DNA of 64,000 nucleotides, from contig VDMD01000087.1 in NCBI GenBank assembly GCA_007026445.1, forward strand, positions 41,128 through 105,127. Direction: 5' to 3'. This document shows positions 45,400 to 58,291 of this stretch, piece by piece (the stretch's first letter is position 1; each line of letters starts with the position of its first letter). Position numbers and translations under genes: made by a program. The notes beneath the pieces are model-generated. The model searched no databases. It was not told the origin of the DNA and saw nothing but the letters and a program-made list of their open reading frames with translations. The stretch is from Schizophyllum amplum (lineage: Eukaryota > Basidiomycota > Agaricomycetes > Agaricales > Schizophyllaceae).

Positions 45400-46131
45400 G
45401 TCGGCGAAGGTGGACAGGTCATGCCTCTCTTAGCGCCTCTTATAAGGCGATCCCCGGATCCGAATGAGGCGATTCTTGGGACTATGTTCGGTGAGACTAG
45501 GCGTACGTATTAACCCATGAAAGCGCTGCAGTTGTTAGGCATCGAGAATTTGGCGCGCACCTCGAACGACGGACTCCCAGTAGTCCAGCAGAGTATTATC
45601 GGCGAGCGTTTCTCGCTAGGCCATGGGCGGTTCAGAGTACGAGGAGACGAAACTACGGTTGAAAGTCGGTCGGAATTCGCGAAAGATGGAGTAGCAAAGG
45701 GTATGGTGACCATTGCAGCATCCGCAGCACTGATTACAAGTAGATTTCCGCTGGAGACGGGTACTGAGGATAGCAGAGTACAAAGTAAACGTCGTTGCGG
45801 TCAAGTTGTGGTGGTGGAAGACACAAGGAAGAAGTGGAAAAGCCTGATCGCCCCGACGAGGCGTTAGCTCGGGCGCTCGGACCGGCGCGTTGACAATCAC
45901 GTGCATGCCATTGACGCGCCCGATCGGGATGCGCCCTTTGTTCTTAACCTTGACTTGTACACCACAAAGCGTCTATTTCCACTTGCTCATCTTACTTTCT
46001 TCTCGACGCTTATATCTGGTGGTTCTAAGCCAGCATATTGAATAATCCTGCGACACGCGTCGAACTGAGCGCGCTTTTACTTTGGCTCCATCTCCGCATA
46101 GCCGGCGCGCGAGCATTGTGTATCAAGCGGT
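45400..46131. other. Divergent intergenic region
   Basis: About 730 bp between GH131 and SSR4, both transcribed outward. The open frames at 45510-45906 on both strands have no recognised similarity. No repeat seen. Confidence 0.4.
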
Positions 46132-47779
46132 ATGGCTTCCATGCAACAACTTCAAGCAGAGGGATGCGTTCTCCGCTTTCCAGAGAACCTGGGCCTGCAC
46201 AGTCACCTCAGTATGGAGAACGTCCTGGAGTACTTCCAGAAGGCAATCCCCCTCGCCACCAGGGTGCCCTTCACATGGGGCTACATCGACCAACCTTCAG
46301 GTGCATGTGCTGCACACTTCTCCCACCGCGCTGCACTCACGATATCTATCCCTCAGACGGCCAGACATTCATCATATTCCTCCCCAGCCCCAATTGGAAC
46401 ATCAACGACGGGATCCGCTGGCCTGATGAGAGGAGGCAGAACGTGCCCGTCGGACCACGCGTACGTGCCTTCCCCCACACACCCCTTCCAACGCATGCAT
46501 ATTCACCCCACTTCTCTGCAGGAAATCGAAATCATAGAATCGAGATTCGGCTACATCCCCGGCATCGACAGCGCCGCGTACCGCGTCCGCCGGCGCTATC
46601 GTTTGGCCAAGGGCGGCCATCCATCACTCGCCCTCATTCACTACGCCCGCGGGCAGATGACCAGTACGTGATGCTCGTACTAGTCATGGACCAGCACGCT
46701 CACGGGACGAACAGATATACCACCCAATTTCTCGCAGGCGCCTGTGCGCAACTACCCTCTGCGCACTATCAACGAGGCACCGATGTTCGTGATTGGCGAG
46801 AAGGCGGGCCAGAAGGTGTACCCTCCCGGCTCGAGCCAGGGTGCGGGCGGGGGTATGGGCCCAGGCATGCCTGGCGGGATGGGTCCAGGCGGGATGGCAC
46901 CAGGAGGCATGGGTCCTGGCGGCGGCATGGGTCCCGGTGGAGGCATGGGTCCCGGCGGCCTGGCAGGCGGAATGAGCCCCGCAGGCATGGGTCCAGGAGG
47001 CATGGGTCCAGGTGGTATGGGTCCAGGAGGCATCCCCGGCGGCATGGGCGCCCCAATCCCCGGCGGCATGGGCGCCCCCATTCCCGGCGGCATGGGCGCG
47101 CCCCTTCCTGGCATGAACATGGGCCGCATGAACATGGCGCAGCAACAGGCCATGCTCGCGCAGCAGAACAGCAACATGGAGGCGCTCGAGCGGCGGCAGC
47201 GCGAGCAGGCGCAGCGCGCTGCACAGCCGGCGGGGCGCGACCGGGAGGTGCAGCCGGACTCGGACGATGAGGGTGATTTGATTTCGTCGCGGACGTTGTC
47301 GATGGCGAGGTATAAGAGGAATCATGAGATAATGAATGAGGTGTTTGCGTGTGCGGCGTTTGGTGAGTGTCGTGGTTTATGTTGGAACGGATGAGGGAGG
47401 GAGCGGACAGAGAGAGTATGTGAAAGCTGACTTCCGGATAGGAACGAAGAAGAAGGAACCGGAGGGCAGCCCGTTCTCCATCTTTGATCAGAAGGAGCTG
47501 GAGGAGAAGGCGGTGAGTAATATTCGATTTGGACGTATGACTCGCAGCGGACAAGGGAACAGGGCTGCCATCTGCGAACGCGTCTATCGTGTGCACGATC
47601 TGACATGTGCATCACAGACAAAATTGCAAGAAGACATTGACGCGATGAAAGCCAAGGGTGAGGAACGACGCGCGGCGCGACAAGCAGCTGAGCGAGAATC
47701 GGTGGAAAAGCGGGCAGCGTTGGAGGCGTCTGCGGACGTGTCTATGGAGGGGCTTGTACCGCAGGTGATCGCGACATGA
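46132..47779 (+). CDS. SSR4: SWI/SNF and RSC complexes subunit Ssr4 (431 aa)
   Basis: Fungal-specific subunit shared by the SWI/SNF and RSC chromatin remodellers. Exons 46132-46300, 46357-46460, 46522-46663, 46715-47362, 47442-47512 and 47618-47779 give 432 codons. The Ssr4 N-terminal domain is clear: EGCVLRFPENLGLHSHLSME, IPLATRVPFTWGYIDQPSDG, IFLPSPNWNINDGIRWPDE, EIIESRFGYIPGIDSAAYRV, RRRYRLAKGGHPSLALIHYA, then APVRNYPLRTINEAPMFVIG. Next is a long Gly/Met/Pro tract (46840-47110, repeats of GGMGPGG) and MNMAQQQAMLAQQNSNMEAL. The C terminus has RYKRNHEIMNEVF, and a charged coiled coil DIDAMKAKGEERRAARQAAE. Nuclear by role. Confidence 0.9.
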
Positions 47780-48243
47780 TGTGTCTCCTCTTTTCTTGTT
47801 GTGATACTCGGTGCGCTCTTCTCACCTGAATAAATATGACGGCGAGTCCTCGCTCATACACTCTGCAGCTTGTTATTGTATACATGTCATATTGCTTTGT
47901 CGCATCCAAGTTGGCCTGAAGTCCGACTCGAAAATCGGTTTGAAGATGATTAAGATTGATGGACCGGCGTGACAACCGAATCGTATGCCCTCGAACAGGA
48001 CGAGACGCTGAACGCTGACCCACCGAGTCAATTGTCGACAAGCAAGAACATGACGCGTTGCTGGCATTCCCCGAGCCACGATTCGGAGGCTGCCCAGTGC
48101 CACAATCAAAGAGGACGACATGCATTTCCAGTACTTCAAATTCTATAGTCTATGATACGACGGTGTGTGGTCCCAGCCTGTGCTCCGTGGCCCCCAATAC
48201 TTAGCGGATAGATAGACGCCTGACCTCGGCCGTTCGTGCGGTT
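47780..48243. other. Convergent 3' region
   Basis: 464 bp between the converging SSR4 and OYE genes. AATAAATA at about 47830 may serve as a SSR4 polyadenylation signal. No gene seen. Confidence 0.45.
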
Positions 48244-49578
48244 TCAACCCTCAATCTTCACCTTCTGCGCCTCGGTCACGAAGGGATAGTCGATGTAGCC
48301 CTCGGGACCGCCGCCAGGGATGTAGAAGAGATCACGGTTGTACTTCGTCAGCTGCCAGTCATGCTTCCACCTCTCAGGCAGGTCCGGCTATGAGGCAGGT
48401 GTTTAGCTTATAGCATGCCCAGGTCACGGAGAAGGACGTACGTTGGAAATGAAGTTGCGTCCAACACCGATGATATCGCCCTTGGTCTCCGCAATCTGCA
48501 GCGCGAGTTCGCGGGAGTACGCGCCGCAGGAGATGAGGGGGCGCGGGGCCCAAATCTCGCGGATGAAGTCGTTGGACTTGGTCGGATCGTATTCCTCCGG
48601 AGGCGTCGTCATGATGCCCTTCACGCGCGACTCGACGAGGTGGATGTATGCGAGGTCGGGGTGCTTTTCCTTGATTTGCTGGACAAAGTACCCGAATTGG
48701 GGCTTCGGGTCCTTCATACCCATGCCTGGAAAAACACTCGTGAGTCTTCGAGCGAAGGTAACGAAGGACGATGTATTACCTTGGACCACACCCCAGGGGC
48801 TCAGGCGAATGGCGGTCCGCTCGGCGCCGACGGCCTTGACGACGGAATCGATCACCTCAAGACCGAATCTGGCGCGGTTCTCGATGCTGCCGCCGTACTC
48901 GTCGGTGCGGGTGTTTGAGACATCTTGCAAGAACTAGAATTGTTGTCAGCATCTCGGACCACGCGTCACGCAAGCAATGACAGACCTGGTCGACGAGGTA
49001 GCCATTGGCTCCATGTATCTCCACGCCGTCGATTCCGGCTGAAATCGCGTTCGCGGCGGCCTGACCGTACCAGGCGACATACTGCTTGATTTCCTCCTTT
49101 GTGAGCTCGCGCGGGGTGTCCTCGTAGTCTTCCAGCTTGATAGGCGAAGAGGAGACGTATGGGTGGCCGCCCGCCTTGAAGACAGCGGGCATGCCAGCAC
49201 GACCTGTGGCCCAGATCTGCATAAAGATGAAGCTGCCGTTGGCGTGCACGGCATCTGCGATCTAAATGTAACGTTCAGCATGGTACATTTTACAAAGGCG
49301 GCGAGAGGAGAACTGACCTCTTTCCAAGCAGCAATCTGGGCATCATTGTGGATGCCCGGGACGTGGGGCATGCCACAAGCGGATGGAGAGATCTGCGTGC
49401 CCTCCGAGACGAGGAGCGTCCCTGGGGTGCTTCCGCGCTGTGCGTAGTACTCCTTCACGATGGGCAACGGGATATTGTCGGCCGTGCAACGCATGCGCGT
49501 TTGAGGCGCGAGTACGATGCGGTGCTGGAGAGTCGCGGCACCGACCTTGATGGGCTGGAATAATTTGGGGATGGACAT
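48244..49578 (-). CDS. NADH:flavin oxidoreductase, Old Yellow Enzyme family
   Basis: FMN-dependent alkene reductase of the OYE family, reducing alpha,beta-unsaturated carbonyls with NAD(P)H. Sequence in order: MSIPKLFQPIKVGAATLQHR, IVLAPQTRMRCTADNIP, YYAQRGSTPGTLLVSEGTQI, MPHVPGIHNDAQIAAWKEV, FIFMQIWATGRAG, AAANAISAGIDGVEIHGANG (the HGAN pair positions the substrate carbonyl), YLVDQFLQDVSNTRTDEYGG, ENRARFGLEVIDSVV, TAIRLSPWGVVQGM, DLAYIHLVESRV and GDIIGVGRNFISNPDLPERW (FMN phosphate loop). The end is YPFVTEAQKVKIEG. The barrel looks complete. Basidiomycete genomes carry several such genes; a physiological substrate cannot be named. Introns near 48385-48440, 48726-48780, 48934-48985 and 49263-49317. 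Confidence 0.92.
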
Positions 49579-50305
49579 GCTGGTAGTACTTGGGTCGATG
49601 AGGTGCACTAGACAAAGAGGTCGAGAAGAAGACGAGATATCCTCTGTCGCCTTAGGGCCGCTTTATAGGAGGCGTTTAGGGCCACTCGTCATGCGCAATT
49701 ATCAAGTTCAACCGTGCGCCAGCTCGGCTTACGAGTGGCGGAAGCGCATTTTACTGTGCACAACCTGTGCTGACTGTGGGCGCCTTCATGTAGTCAATAG
49801 CAGGAGAGTCCGTGAGGCACGGGATTACTATGTTGCGACCTACTGGTACTGTGTTATTGTTGTAGGGCGGATATACCGGTGCGCAAGGACAATGATAAAA
49901 GGGCACACCACGAATGCCCGGTGCGTCGCGTCCACACCATATAACTCGTTGGTTCGTTCGTTTAAAGCAGGATTCAGGCCATAGTCAAGGTCCGACTCAG
50001 CCAAGACTCAGCTGGATCACTCGATCAGCACTCGATCAGGCCCGATTGCCGATCAGTCACCACGTGACCACATGCACTTCCCTTGTTCTCTCGTCCATTG
50101 TTCTTTCCCCTCTCCCAAAAGTCAGAATCAAAGTCTGCAAGAAAAGGGTTAGAGATTCAGGATACGAGTGTGATAGAAGTATCAAAGGATTGTCTTGAAC
50201 GTGCGTCGTGCGCATCGCAGCTCTGCACCCAGACTGACCGAAGCGCCTCAACGATGTAAAGGCAATCTATATTTCCAACCCCCTACCAAGATATAACCTC
50301 GCGAA
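49579..50305. other. Divergent intergenic region (OYE and RPAP1)
   Basis: About 730 bp. A short cluster of GATCAGCACTCGATCAGG-like repeats lies at 50018-50058. No gene seen. Confidence 0.4.
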
Positions 50306-53300
50306 ATGAGCCATCTGGTCGGCAACATACTTGAGCGCAAGCCAAGTGAACAGCGCGCTCCGGCTCCGCGAATGACGCCTGGCGCGCGAGGTGGTTTCCC
50401 TGCCGCAACGCATCGCTCTCAAAGCGCATTCGCCCGCTCACGCTCACGCAAGGAAGCCCAGTCGAACCTTGCGAATGGTGCAAGCGTCCCTCCCATTGTG
50501 CATACAGCATCAGGGTCCGGATCGTCAAGGCCATCTCCTCTGCGTACCACGATCACCTATTTGGACAACATACCATCCCCTATCGACTCTAGAGCGTACC
50601 CGGACGATCATTCCTCTGAAATGTCAGCCGTGAAGTCCCCGAGTTCGTGGGAGGAGCAAATGCGCCGCGAGAACGAACAGCGCATTGCTGGCATGACCGA
50701 CAATGAACGCGAAGACGGGATCCAGGAAGTGGTCGATATGTTCGGTCCAGGTATCGGTGATCTCATGCGCGCCGTACGAGAGGCGCGCGAACGCCGGGCA
50801 GCGGGCTCAACTGCCGAGGCTCCGCCACCGACCTCGTCGCCACTTGCTGAACACTCCCCAAAGGAACAAGAGGGTCAATCTACGGGGAGCGAACCCGTAT
50901 CCTCAACTTTGGTGGAGACCACCCATTCAGATGATCTGCGGACCCGGTTGGAAGAAGGTACACTTCACTCGCCTATAGCGATGTACTTGATGCAGAGTCA
51001 TAGCCGACAGTACCCCTCACCAGCGAAGAAGCTGTACCTACACGCCCATCCTCACCTGCAGGTACGTGTGTGCATCACATCCTGTAGAAATCAACCACTC
51101 ATTATCGTGATAGCGCCTCCCTCGCCTGTTCTCTCGCGGGCGAACACGCGCCCCTCAAGTCGCGCCGATCGTCGATTGCGGTTCGCCGCCGTGCAACCAA
51201 AAGACGTACACGTGTACGAGTCTGCGCCCTCGTCCCCGAAGAAGCGCCTGCTTGCTCTACCGCCTCCTGAAGCGGGGGACTCGGATGCGGTATCGCTAGG
51301 TCAATTCAAGGCAACGTCGAAGAGTCTACCGACATCGCCAACGACGACGACACACTCACCGCTGCCTTTACCTTCGTCGCATACGCCCGAAGTTGCAGAC
51401 AATGAGACATCTACACCTGACTCTGCATCTCCTTCAAAACGGCCGCTCGGCGATCCAGAGGAGGGATCGCCCGAGTACATTCGCCGGCGCTACTTTCCCA
51501 CCGCTGCCGCCGATGATCCCAACGTCGCGTGGATGGCTTCCCAACCTGCCACCGACAGCAGCATGCCCACCCTCCGCTTCGACCTGCACGGTGCCCCAAT
51601 CCCATTCAAGCTGTCCTCCGAGCTGCCGACGCATCTTGGGCTGCACCATCATGCCGAGGGATCCCACGCAGGATACACGATCGACGATGTATTCATGCTG
51701 TCTCGATCGACTGTCCCAGCGCAGCGTGCAACGATGCTCGGTGTCCTTGCGGGGATCGTGCTGCGCTTGGCAGAAGCGCAACGCAGCGCCCTCGACGGGA
51801 TGGAGGAGCTTCGAGGTCGGGAGGAAGAGATACGCTCGCGTGCGCTTGCTGCTGGTGCGGAAGCGATGGGCGAACGGGGGAGCGTCGGTGCGCGCGCTGC
51901 TGAGGTCGTATGGGCCTCGATCGTGGGCAGCGATGTCGCAGCGACGCTGGTAGATGGAGTCGAGCTAGAGGGGCCGGGCGACACGGCGATCGCAAGCCTG
52001 CCGATGGGACCGTTTCTCGAACGCGTTGCGGCGCTCTTTGTCCAACGTGACCTCGGGCAGGGCCCGCTCGCACAGTTGCTTGCAGTCGTCTTGCGGTTGG
52101 CCAGACATAATGGTGCTTGGGCGGAGGCTATTGCGCAGGATACCGCGTTGTTATCGAACCTCATGTCCCTCTTCATCCTGACACCGTACCCACCGAGGGA
52201 GGGCACGTCGCTTCCGTCGCCCGTGGCGCTGGATCTGCTGTACATCCTCATAACCGCATCGCGCACGGCAGCGCAGGCCATCGCCGGCCCGGCGGACGCC
52301 CTCCTGCGCTTCGTCGCGAGTACGCCTGGGGAGTCTGTATACGGCCGTGCTCTGGCGGACGAGCTCCTGCGCGGGACATTACGAGTGTACGCTGCGCTCG
52401 CTGCGTACGGACTACACGCCCACCTCGCGACCACGGCCACGGAGCCCCTGTCCCGCATAGCGCGCTATGTGATGCTGGCGGATACACCACGTCCCTTGCT
52501 GTGTGCATGGGCGGCGTTACAGGAGGCTTGGATCACCTGCGCTGTCGACCCGCACCGGACAACGCCGCCGCATGAGCTGCTCTGGAGTCAGGTCGTCGGC
52601 TGGGGGTGGAAAGAGGATCTTGACGAGGTCTCGGGGACGTTGACGGACTCGCCGGCAGACAGGCCGGCGTGGGCGGCGCTGTGGATGGCGCAGGCAGCGT
52701 GGCTGGAGGGCGCGCGGGTTAACGGCGTCCGCGGGGGCTCGAGGAACGCAGTCAGGCGGCGGATCGATTGCGACCAGAGTTCGAAGAGGGTGGACGCGCA
52801 CATGCGGTCGTCTCTGTGGCAGTGGAGGCGGTAGGGAACGGTCTTGCAGGCGATATGCCCAACATCCGGCAGCTGGGCGAGAACATCAAGGTCCTGACAG
52901 CGGTTGTGCGACTGCTGCTTTCCTGCCTTCCATCCGCACCAGAGGAGATTGGAGACGGTCCTCCCTTCCCGCTACCTTTCGCGTTTCTGTCGGAGATTAG
53001 CGCACGGCTGGTGGGACATGCTCTGTGGGATCGGCTGGATGCGAGTGTGCCCCGCAGCTACGTGTTGCATCGGCCTCTATCGCAGTACCTCGCATGCTAC
53101 CTGCAACTGTCAAGACGACTGCCTGGCGTGCCGCAGGAGCTGTGGCTTGCTCAAGCGCTCACCATCGTCACGCGTCTGCTGCCTGGCGACGAACTCGGCG
53201 CTCTGGGCATCGTCGATGAGATCGTCAGTCTCGTTACCCAGGAATGGGATACGGCGCGGGGCAGGATCATTCCTTCGGTCGTATGGGAGCGTGGTGGTTT

Positions 53301-54436
53301 TGCGGTGATACATCCGTTTCTGCGCTCGGCTCTCAAGCCTCAAGCGGATGTGTGCATTGCTCCGTTAAACCCAACGCCGGCGTCCATACAGCAAGCGACG
53401 ACGTTGAGGCTTCCCAGCGCGACGGGCGTCCGCCAATACGGTCTGCCTGCGTCGCGGGACTGGGTGCTTGCACCACTCGGGCAGCTTCTGCGTTCCGGAA
53501 CGTCAGCCGTGTTCAAAACCCTGCCGTCAGACTGGGACGCCACGGAGACGGAGGTGGTCCGCGCGACGTTGACCCTCACTTGCCTTGCGCGTGATGTGCT
53601 GCGGCGCTTCCTCCCCGCCCGGTTCTCGCTTTCACGGGAGGAAGCGGCGTTCGGATGCATGCAGGTCTGCATGCTCGAGCACGATCAGCCGCAGACGCAA
53701 CTGAACGAGGAGGTCTTCCGCGACGCCACCGTCGGGCAACTCATGGATGCGCTCCTGGCGCCGTACACGGTACAAGTTGGGTGGCAGGAGCAGGACGACA
53801 TCGAGCGCGTGGCGGCTCGCTTCCTCGGCGGCAGTACCCCTTTCTTCCAGTTTTACCAGGACCTCGTTGGCCTATACGACGCGGTATCTTTTGCGCACCC
53901 GACGTTCGCGCGGCTGCTGCTTGTGCCAACAACGCTGCGCTATGCGGAGGAGTATCGCAAGTTCCTCTGGGACGACTACAGTCACCTGTTGCGCGGCATG
54001 CGATGCGCGCCTGGAGACATCGTAGCGGGGAGCGTAGGGCAATACCTATGGCCCGTCGAGCGTTCGGCGGTGATGCTGGGCGCGTATCTGAAATGTCTGG
54101 TGAAGAGCGCGCCGCGAGGGTTCATGAGGTGGATCGCAGTGCACCATGTTGCGTGCAATATCTGGGGGATCTGCGGGGCGAGGAAGGGCAGGAGGAGCGG
54201 GCGAGCAAGCTTCTGCAGTCCGGTGGCAGGACAGGCGAGTAAGGATGTGCTGCGGGATGTTGTACTGTATGTGCCGCCGGAGGAAGGTAAGGTATGGGAA
54301 TCATCCGAAGGGACGGCCTGGATGGCCTCGCCTGTCACCGATTTGGATGAGGAGGCGAAGGCTGGGCAGGCGACAAAGTGTGATCCGCTGGGCGCCAGTG
54401 GGGATGAAGGAGGCGCTGGCCCAGTTGCTCTCTTGA
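50306..54436 (+). CDS. RNA polymerase II-associated protein 1 (RPAP1/Rba50), about 1,300 aa, one apparent frame break
   Basis: RPAP1 links RNA polymerase II with the chaperones that assemble and import it. Exons 50306-50957, 51011-51061, 51114-54286 and 54399-54436. RPAP1_N domain: SWEEQMRRENEQRIAGMTDN, EREDGIQEVVDMFGPGIGDL. RPAP1_C: SPEYIRRRYFPTAAADDPNV, TLRFDLHGAPIPF, THLGLHHHAEGSHAGYTIDD and MLSRSTVPAQRATMLGVLA, followed by a long helical-repeat region rich in Leu and Ala. The frame shifts at the G5 run 52733-52737: one extra G there joins NGVRGG to LEERSQAADRLRPEFEEG and makes the total length a multiple of three (1,304 aa). The end chosen, MKEALAQLLS, needs a last intron at 54287-54398; without it the frame runs to 54492. 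Confidence 0.85.
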
Positions 54437-55067
54437 CTGTGACCCTAAAACACGCATGTAGCTTACACTGTCTTCTTGTATCCATACACTAGACCTTGAC
54501 ATGTAAACAGATAGAACGTCGTAACATTGCAGTGAACGACGAGGCTACTGGACATCGAACTTGCTCCGAGAAAGAGGCGACAATCTGGTCACATGATATG
54601 CTGGACAGGGACCCACAAGACATGGTTTGAGCTCTTTATTTCCTATTCACTGACAGTCTTGGCACATCATCATGGGTTTAGATGGATTTTACGATTTTTT
54701 GGTAGGTATTTGGTGGTGCATACATGGATATCTCGGAATGAGGCGAGAACACTAGTAAGTACCGTATTTACAGGGAATATCACAGAAACTATTGGAAAAC
54801 CGGGCTCGGAGTCATTGGGTACAATCGTGTATGTGTACATTGAGGCGTAGACAGGCAAAGTAGGCCCCGATTACCTGATCAGGTAAGCATTGGCATCCTT
54901 GCCGTGGTAAGTATCCAACGACCACCTCGAAGGTGGCCGCGGTAATGTATGGGTATTAAATTCAAGCGGCGGGGCACCGGTTGAGAAATATTTCTCTGGA
55001 CGGGTTGATGTGGAAAGACGAAAGACGGGAGAGTCATGGTGAGAGCGGAAGAAGGGGTCTGAGTTAA
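54437..55067. other. Convergent 3' region
   Basis: About 630 bp after RPAP1, AT-rich in 54600-54850. Sequence TGATGTGGAAAGACGAAAG at about 55008 recurs at 57590. No gene seen. Confidence 0.4.
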
Positions 55068-56150
55068 TTAGTCTGCAGCGCCTAGCGAGCGATCGTGGTG
55101 CGCACCTGTCCTGGTCTCTGTGCGTGCAAGGATGGCGGCGGCAGGGACGGCCACAGGGGAGATAGTGACGCTCTCGGTCGATGTATCGCCGGCAAGCCGC
55201 GTGCCCTCGTGGATCATTGACTAGGCATCGTGCGTGAGCGGCAGCACTTCGAGTGAGATCTGCGGCTCACCTTGATCTCCTGCAACAGCGCTCGGTAGCG
55301 GAGCCGCAGTCGCACGGCGTCCCAGATGAACACGGTGCAGACCCAAGTTGTAGAGGTGTAGATCCCGCGCTTCATACTCTCCTTCTCCTGGAAGAGACAG
55401 TCAAGCCTGCAATGCTTTAGGGTCAGTATATTGCAAGAAAGCGCGACACGCCCGATGCTAACCTATCGCCAATATCGACGGCGGTACCGCCTTCGACGAC
55501 GCTGACGTTCCTCTGGAACGCGCCGATTTCGGCCTGCTCGTTGTCACATTTTCCCAGAAGAATATCGACAGCCAAAGGTTGGCGTCGTAGACGCCGACAG
55601 CAACGGCAAAGGGGTCATCACATCGATGATTGTGTTCAGAGCGCGAGAGGGCGCGGCCTCGAGGTAACATCCCAGATGACGCCGAGCACGATATGCAGAA
55701 GGACATAAGACGTGAGCATGCTGAGGGGGCATAGGGCGACTCAGCAGTGCGACACATATAAACGATTCGTGGACCACAGCTTCGACGGAAGGAAAAGGGA
55801 TCTCGCTGAGATGACAGCCCAGAAATAGCCATCTGGGTTGGGAGCCTCTCGATTGGGCGGCCGCCAGAGGCAAGAGCGCATACAGAGCTGTACGTACTGT
55901 AGCTCCCCACCTCGAGCCATCTGTATAGAGCATACGTCCTGAAGTTGTGGAACTGTCGACTAGAAGGCGTTCGCGTCAGTCGCGCAGCGCGGGGAGTGTG
56001 GGGAGATGAGGACCACGTACCTGCGGCGTATACAACAGCAGGAATCTACCGATCCCGAACTGGTTTTGGCATGAGGGGGCAGAGATGAACGGAGCGACGC
56101 GGTGGACAGACGCATCAGGTTAGTGACAACACTGCGCCGTCCCAAATTGA
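55068..56150 (-). CDS. Uncharacterised membrane protein, gene model incomplete
   Basis: The 3' exons are well supported: 55463 upward ending GTAVDIGDR, then 55271-55406 (LDCLFQEKESMKRGIYTSTT, WVCTVFIWDAVRLR), then 55068-55220 (SMIHEGTRLAGDTSTESVTI to SLGAAD and stop). Further upstream on the minus strand are likely coding pieces: VAPFISAPSCQNQFGIGRFL near 56040-56100, FRTYALYRWLE near 55905-55945, and a hydrophobic SMLTSYVLLHIVLGVIWDV near 55660-55720. RTYALYR is reminiscent of basidiomycete multi-span proteins of the DUF6533 kind, but the rest is not diagnostic. The start and the middle splice sites are not resolved. No function assigned. Confidence 0.45.
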
Positions 56151-58291
56151 ATGAGAAGGAGTCCGAAGGCTCCAGTAGCTTCTAGAAACCTGGGTGAGGT
56201 CAGTTCAGTAAATGACTCGAATCTGAGCCAACTTGCATAGGTATCGGCAGACGACCAAGGCGGGCATGGGGTCCTAGACACTCCTAGAGAGGCGAGGAGT
56301 GTACGTCTGCTCAAGGTTCTATAGTCCAGGTAGAAAATTAGGTCAGCAAAGTCGAGCGGAAGATTGCCTGCTCACTGTCTTGTCCGAGTTAGGCATTGGA
56401 AAAGGGGCGCGGATAGCTTGGCTGGAGTCTAGGTAGGAGAGAAGTACAACTGCAAGCATCCCATGCGACAGACAGCTCAAGTCAAGCAGCAGAGCAGCAG
56501 TTCTGTGTTCACGAAGCTCGACTAATGATGAGGGATGGCGCCGGCGATGCTCTTCCCCAAGGCATTCGCGCGGCAGCAGCGCAAAAGGTACTGTCGTCTT
56601 CCAAAGCAGAGCATCGCTTTGGCGGAAAGCAGTGGAAGTGGCTGTCGCAGGCATTGAAGGGGTGGCGCATGACGGTTGATGTTGAAGAACATGAACCGGT
56701 TGTCGGTCCGATCACGATCACACTGATTCCCTTGGCAGATCTTAATTTGGAAAGCCTTGTATTTTCTTCCATCATGATCACAAGCCTTCGCACATCGCCG
56801 CCGCCCCCGAGAGCACCCTTGGGCTCTTACAAATAGTTACAACATCCTGTTCGTCCCTACACTGTTTGTCATCCAGCTGGCGATGAGGCGATCCCCTCGA
56901 TAGGGCATTCGGCACTCCAGCGTCCATGGTGCGAACTTTCCATTCCCATGTCCAGATGCGCTGCTCCCGCCGCCAATACGCCCACACCCGTTCTGCACCT
57001 GACATCCAGGCGATAATGTGAACTGCGCAGTGATTCGGGCACTGCTGGAGAAACAGGGCCCCCCTCATGCCGACGCCTGAACATCATCATGCCGTCAGTA
57101 AATCCTTTGCTGCCCCTGGTCCACAATAGCCGGACCACTGGTCGGACAGCATTCAACTATGACTCAGCCGGCTTCATCGCTCTTCTGCACCGAATTTGGC
57201 CGCCAGTACTGGGCCAACCCCATCGATCCATACCGGATCTGTCTGTAGTCGAACCACCCCGCCCTAGCTCGCGGCCCCCCACTGCCCTCTTATACCGACC
57301 ACCGCCTTTGCGATGATTGCTAGCGTCTCTATAATCGCGCTGACCGTTCTTTGCCTTTACGCTGTCGACGTCCATGCGCCGCTCTGCCATCTCATCCAGT
57401 CGTCTGCCCGGTGCCAGGCGCCCTCGCCGATCGTACGTCTTGCGCTGTACAACTCAGCCGCATTGCAGTCTTGCCGTCCCGCGCGGATAGCACCCTCAAT
57501 ATCCTCCCGCACCCTACGCCCTCAAGTCCTCATTGCCGTCCCATCAGATCATCGCTCGCTGGACCCGAAAGGACGTTCACGCCGATTATTGATGTGGAAA
57601 GACGAAAGGACTTCGGGGTTTAGAGGTGTGAAGGGTGGGCTATCGCCCGTCGTAGTAGGCCCACTTCGAAAACTATCTGCAATGGCAATCGCTCTCACCG
57701 CTCCGGACCAGTACTAACGAAGGAAGATCTTAGGCCATTCTCTATTCCCTATGAAGCCGCTATGATACGCCCTCAGTGTGACTCTTGCTGTCTTACCTCA
57801 CTCACTATCGACATCGCCTGAACCCTGTCAATGGACCTGCCTCCCTAAGCTGTGTACGTTTACGATAAACTCGAGAAGTATTCCCTGTATCTGTCCCCAG
57901 TCCGGACTAGATACCTTATTCGATAGCGCCATAGGCCGCGGTCATCTCCCCTTCCTTTCATCGTGGCGGACATGGAATCCCATGCAATTGAATATTCCCG
58001 GTCACAAATACACACATATATACAACCCTATGTACCCGTCCCTGCCCGGTTCATGTCTTCAAGAATGTCTGGAACGCTCGATGCGTGGCCTTGGCTCCCC
58101 AATGCCTCGCTACGGCCCTTCGCTAGCGTGATGAAATCGTCGACGACAGACTACCCATGCAGACTCGCATCCTTGGACCATTGGTAGGGCGATGGACTGG
58201 ACAATTGACAACTGTCTGGGTTCGTTGTCTGCCAGCCATGCATCGGTCAGCCATGGGAACACAAGTAGGCTAAGGACATACCTGTCGTCAA
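56151..58291. other. Gene-poor region
   Basis: About 2.1 kb. May contain the 5' end of the membrane-protein gene (56151-56350). Overlapping open frames on both strands at 56509-56836 have no recognised similarity. No repeats of note. Confidence 0.4.

Noticed and set aside
46038..47270. 410-residue open frame overlapping SSR4
   Set aside because: Shadow frame of the SSR4 exons; its His/Arg/Gly-rich part is the GGMGPGG repeat read in another frame.
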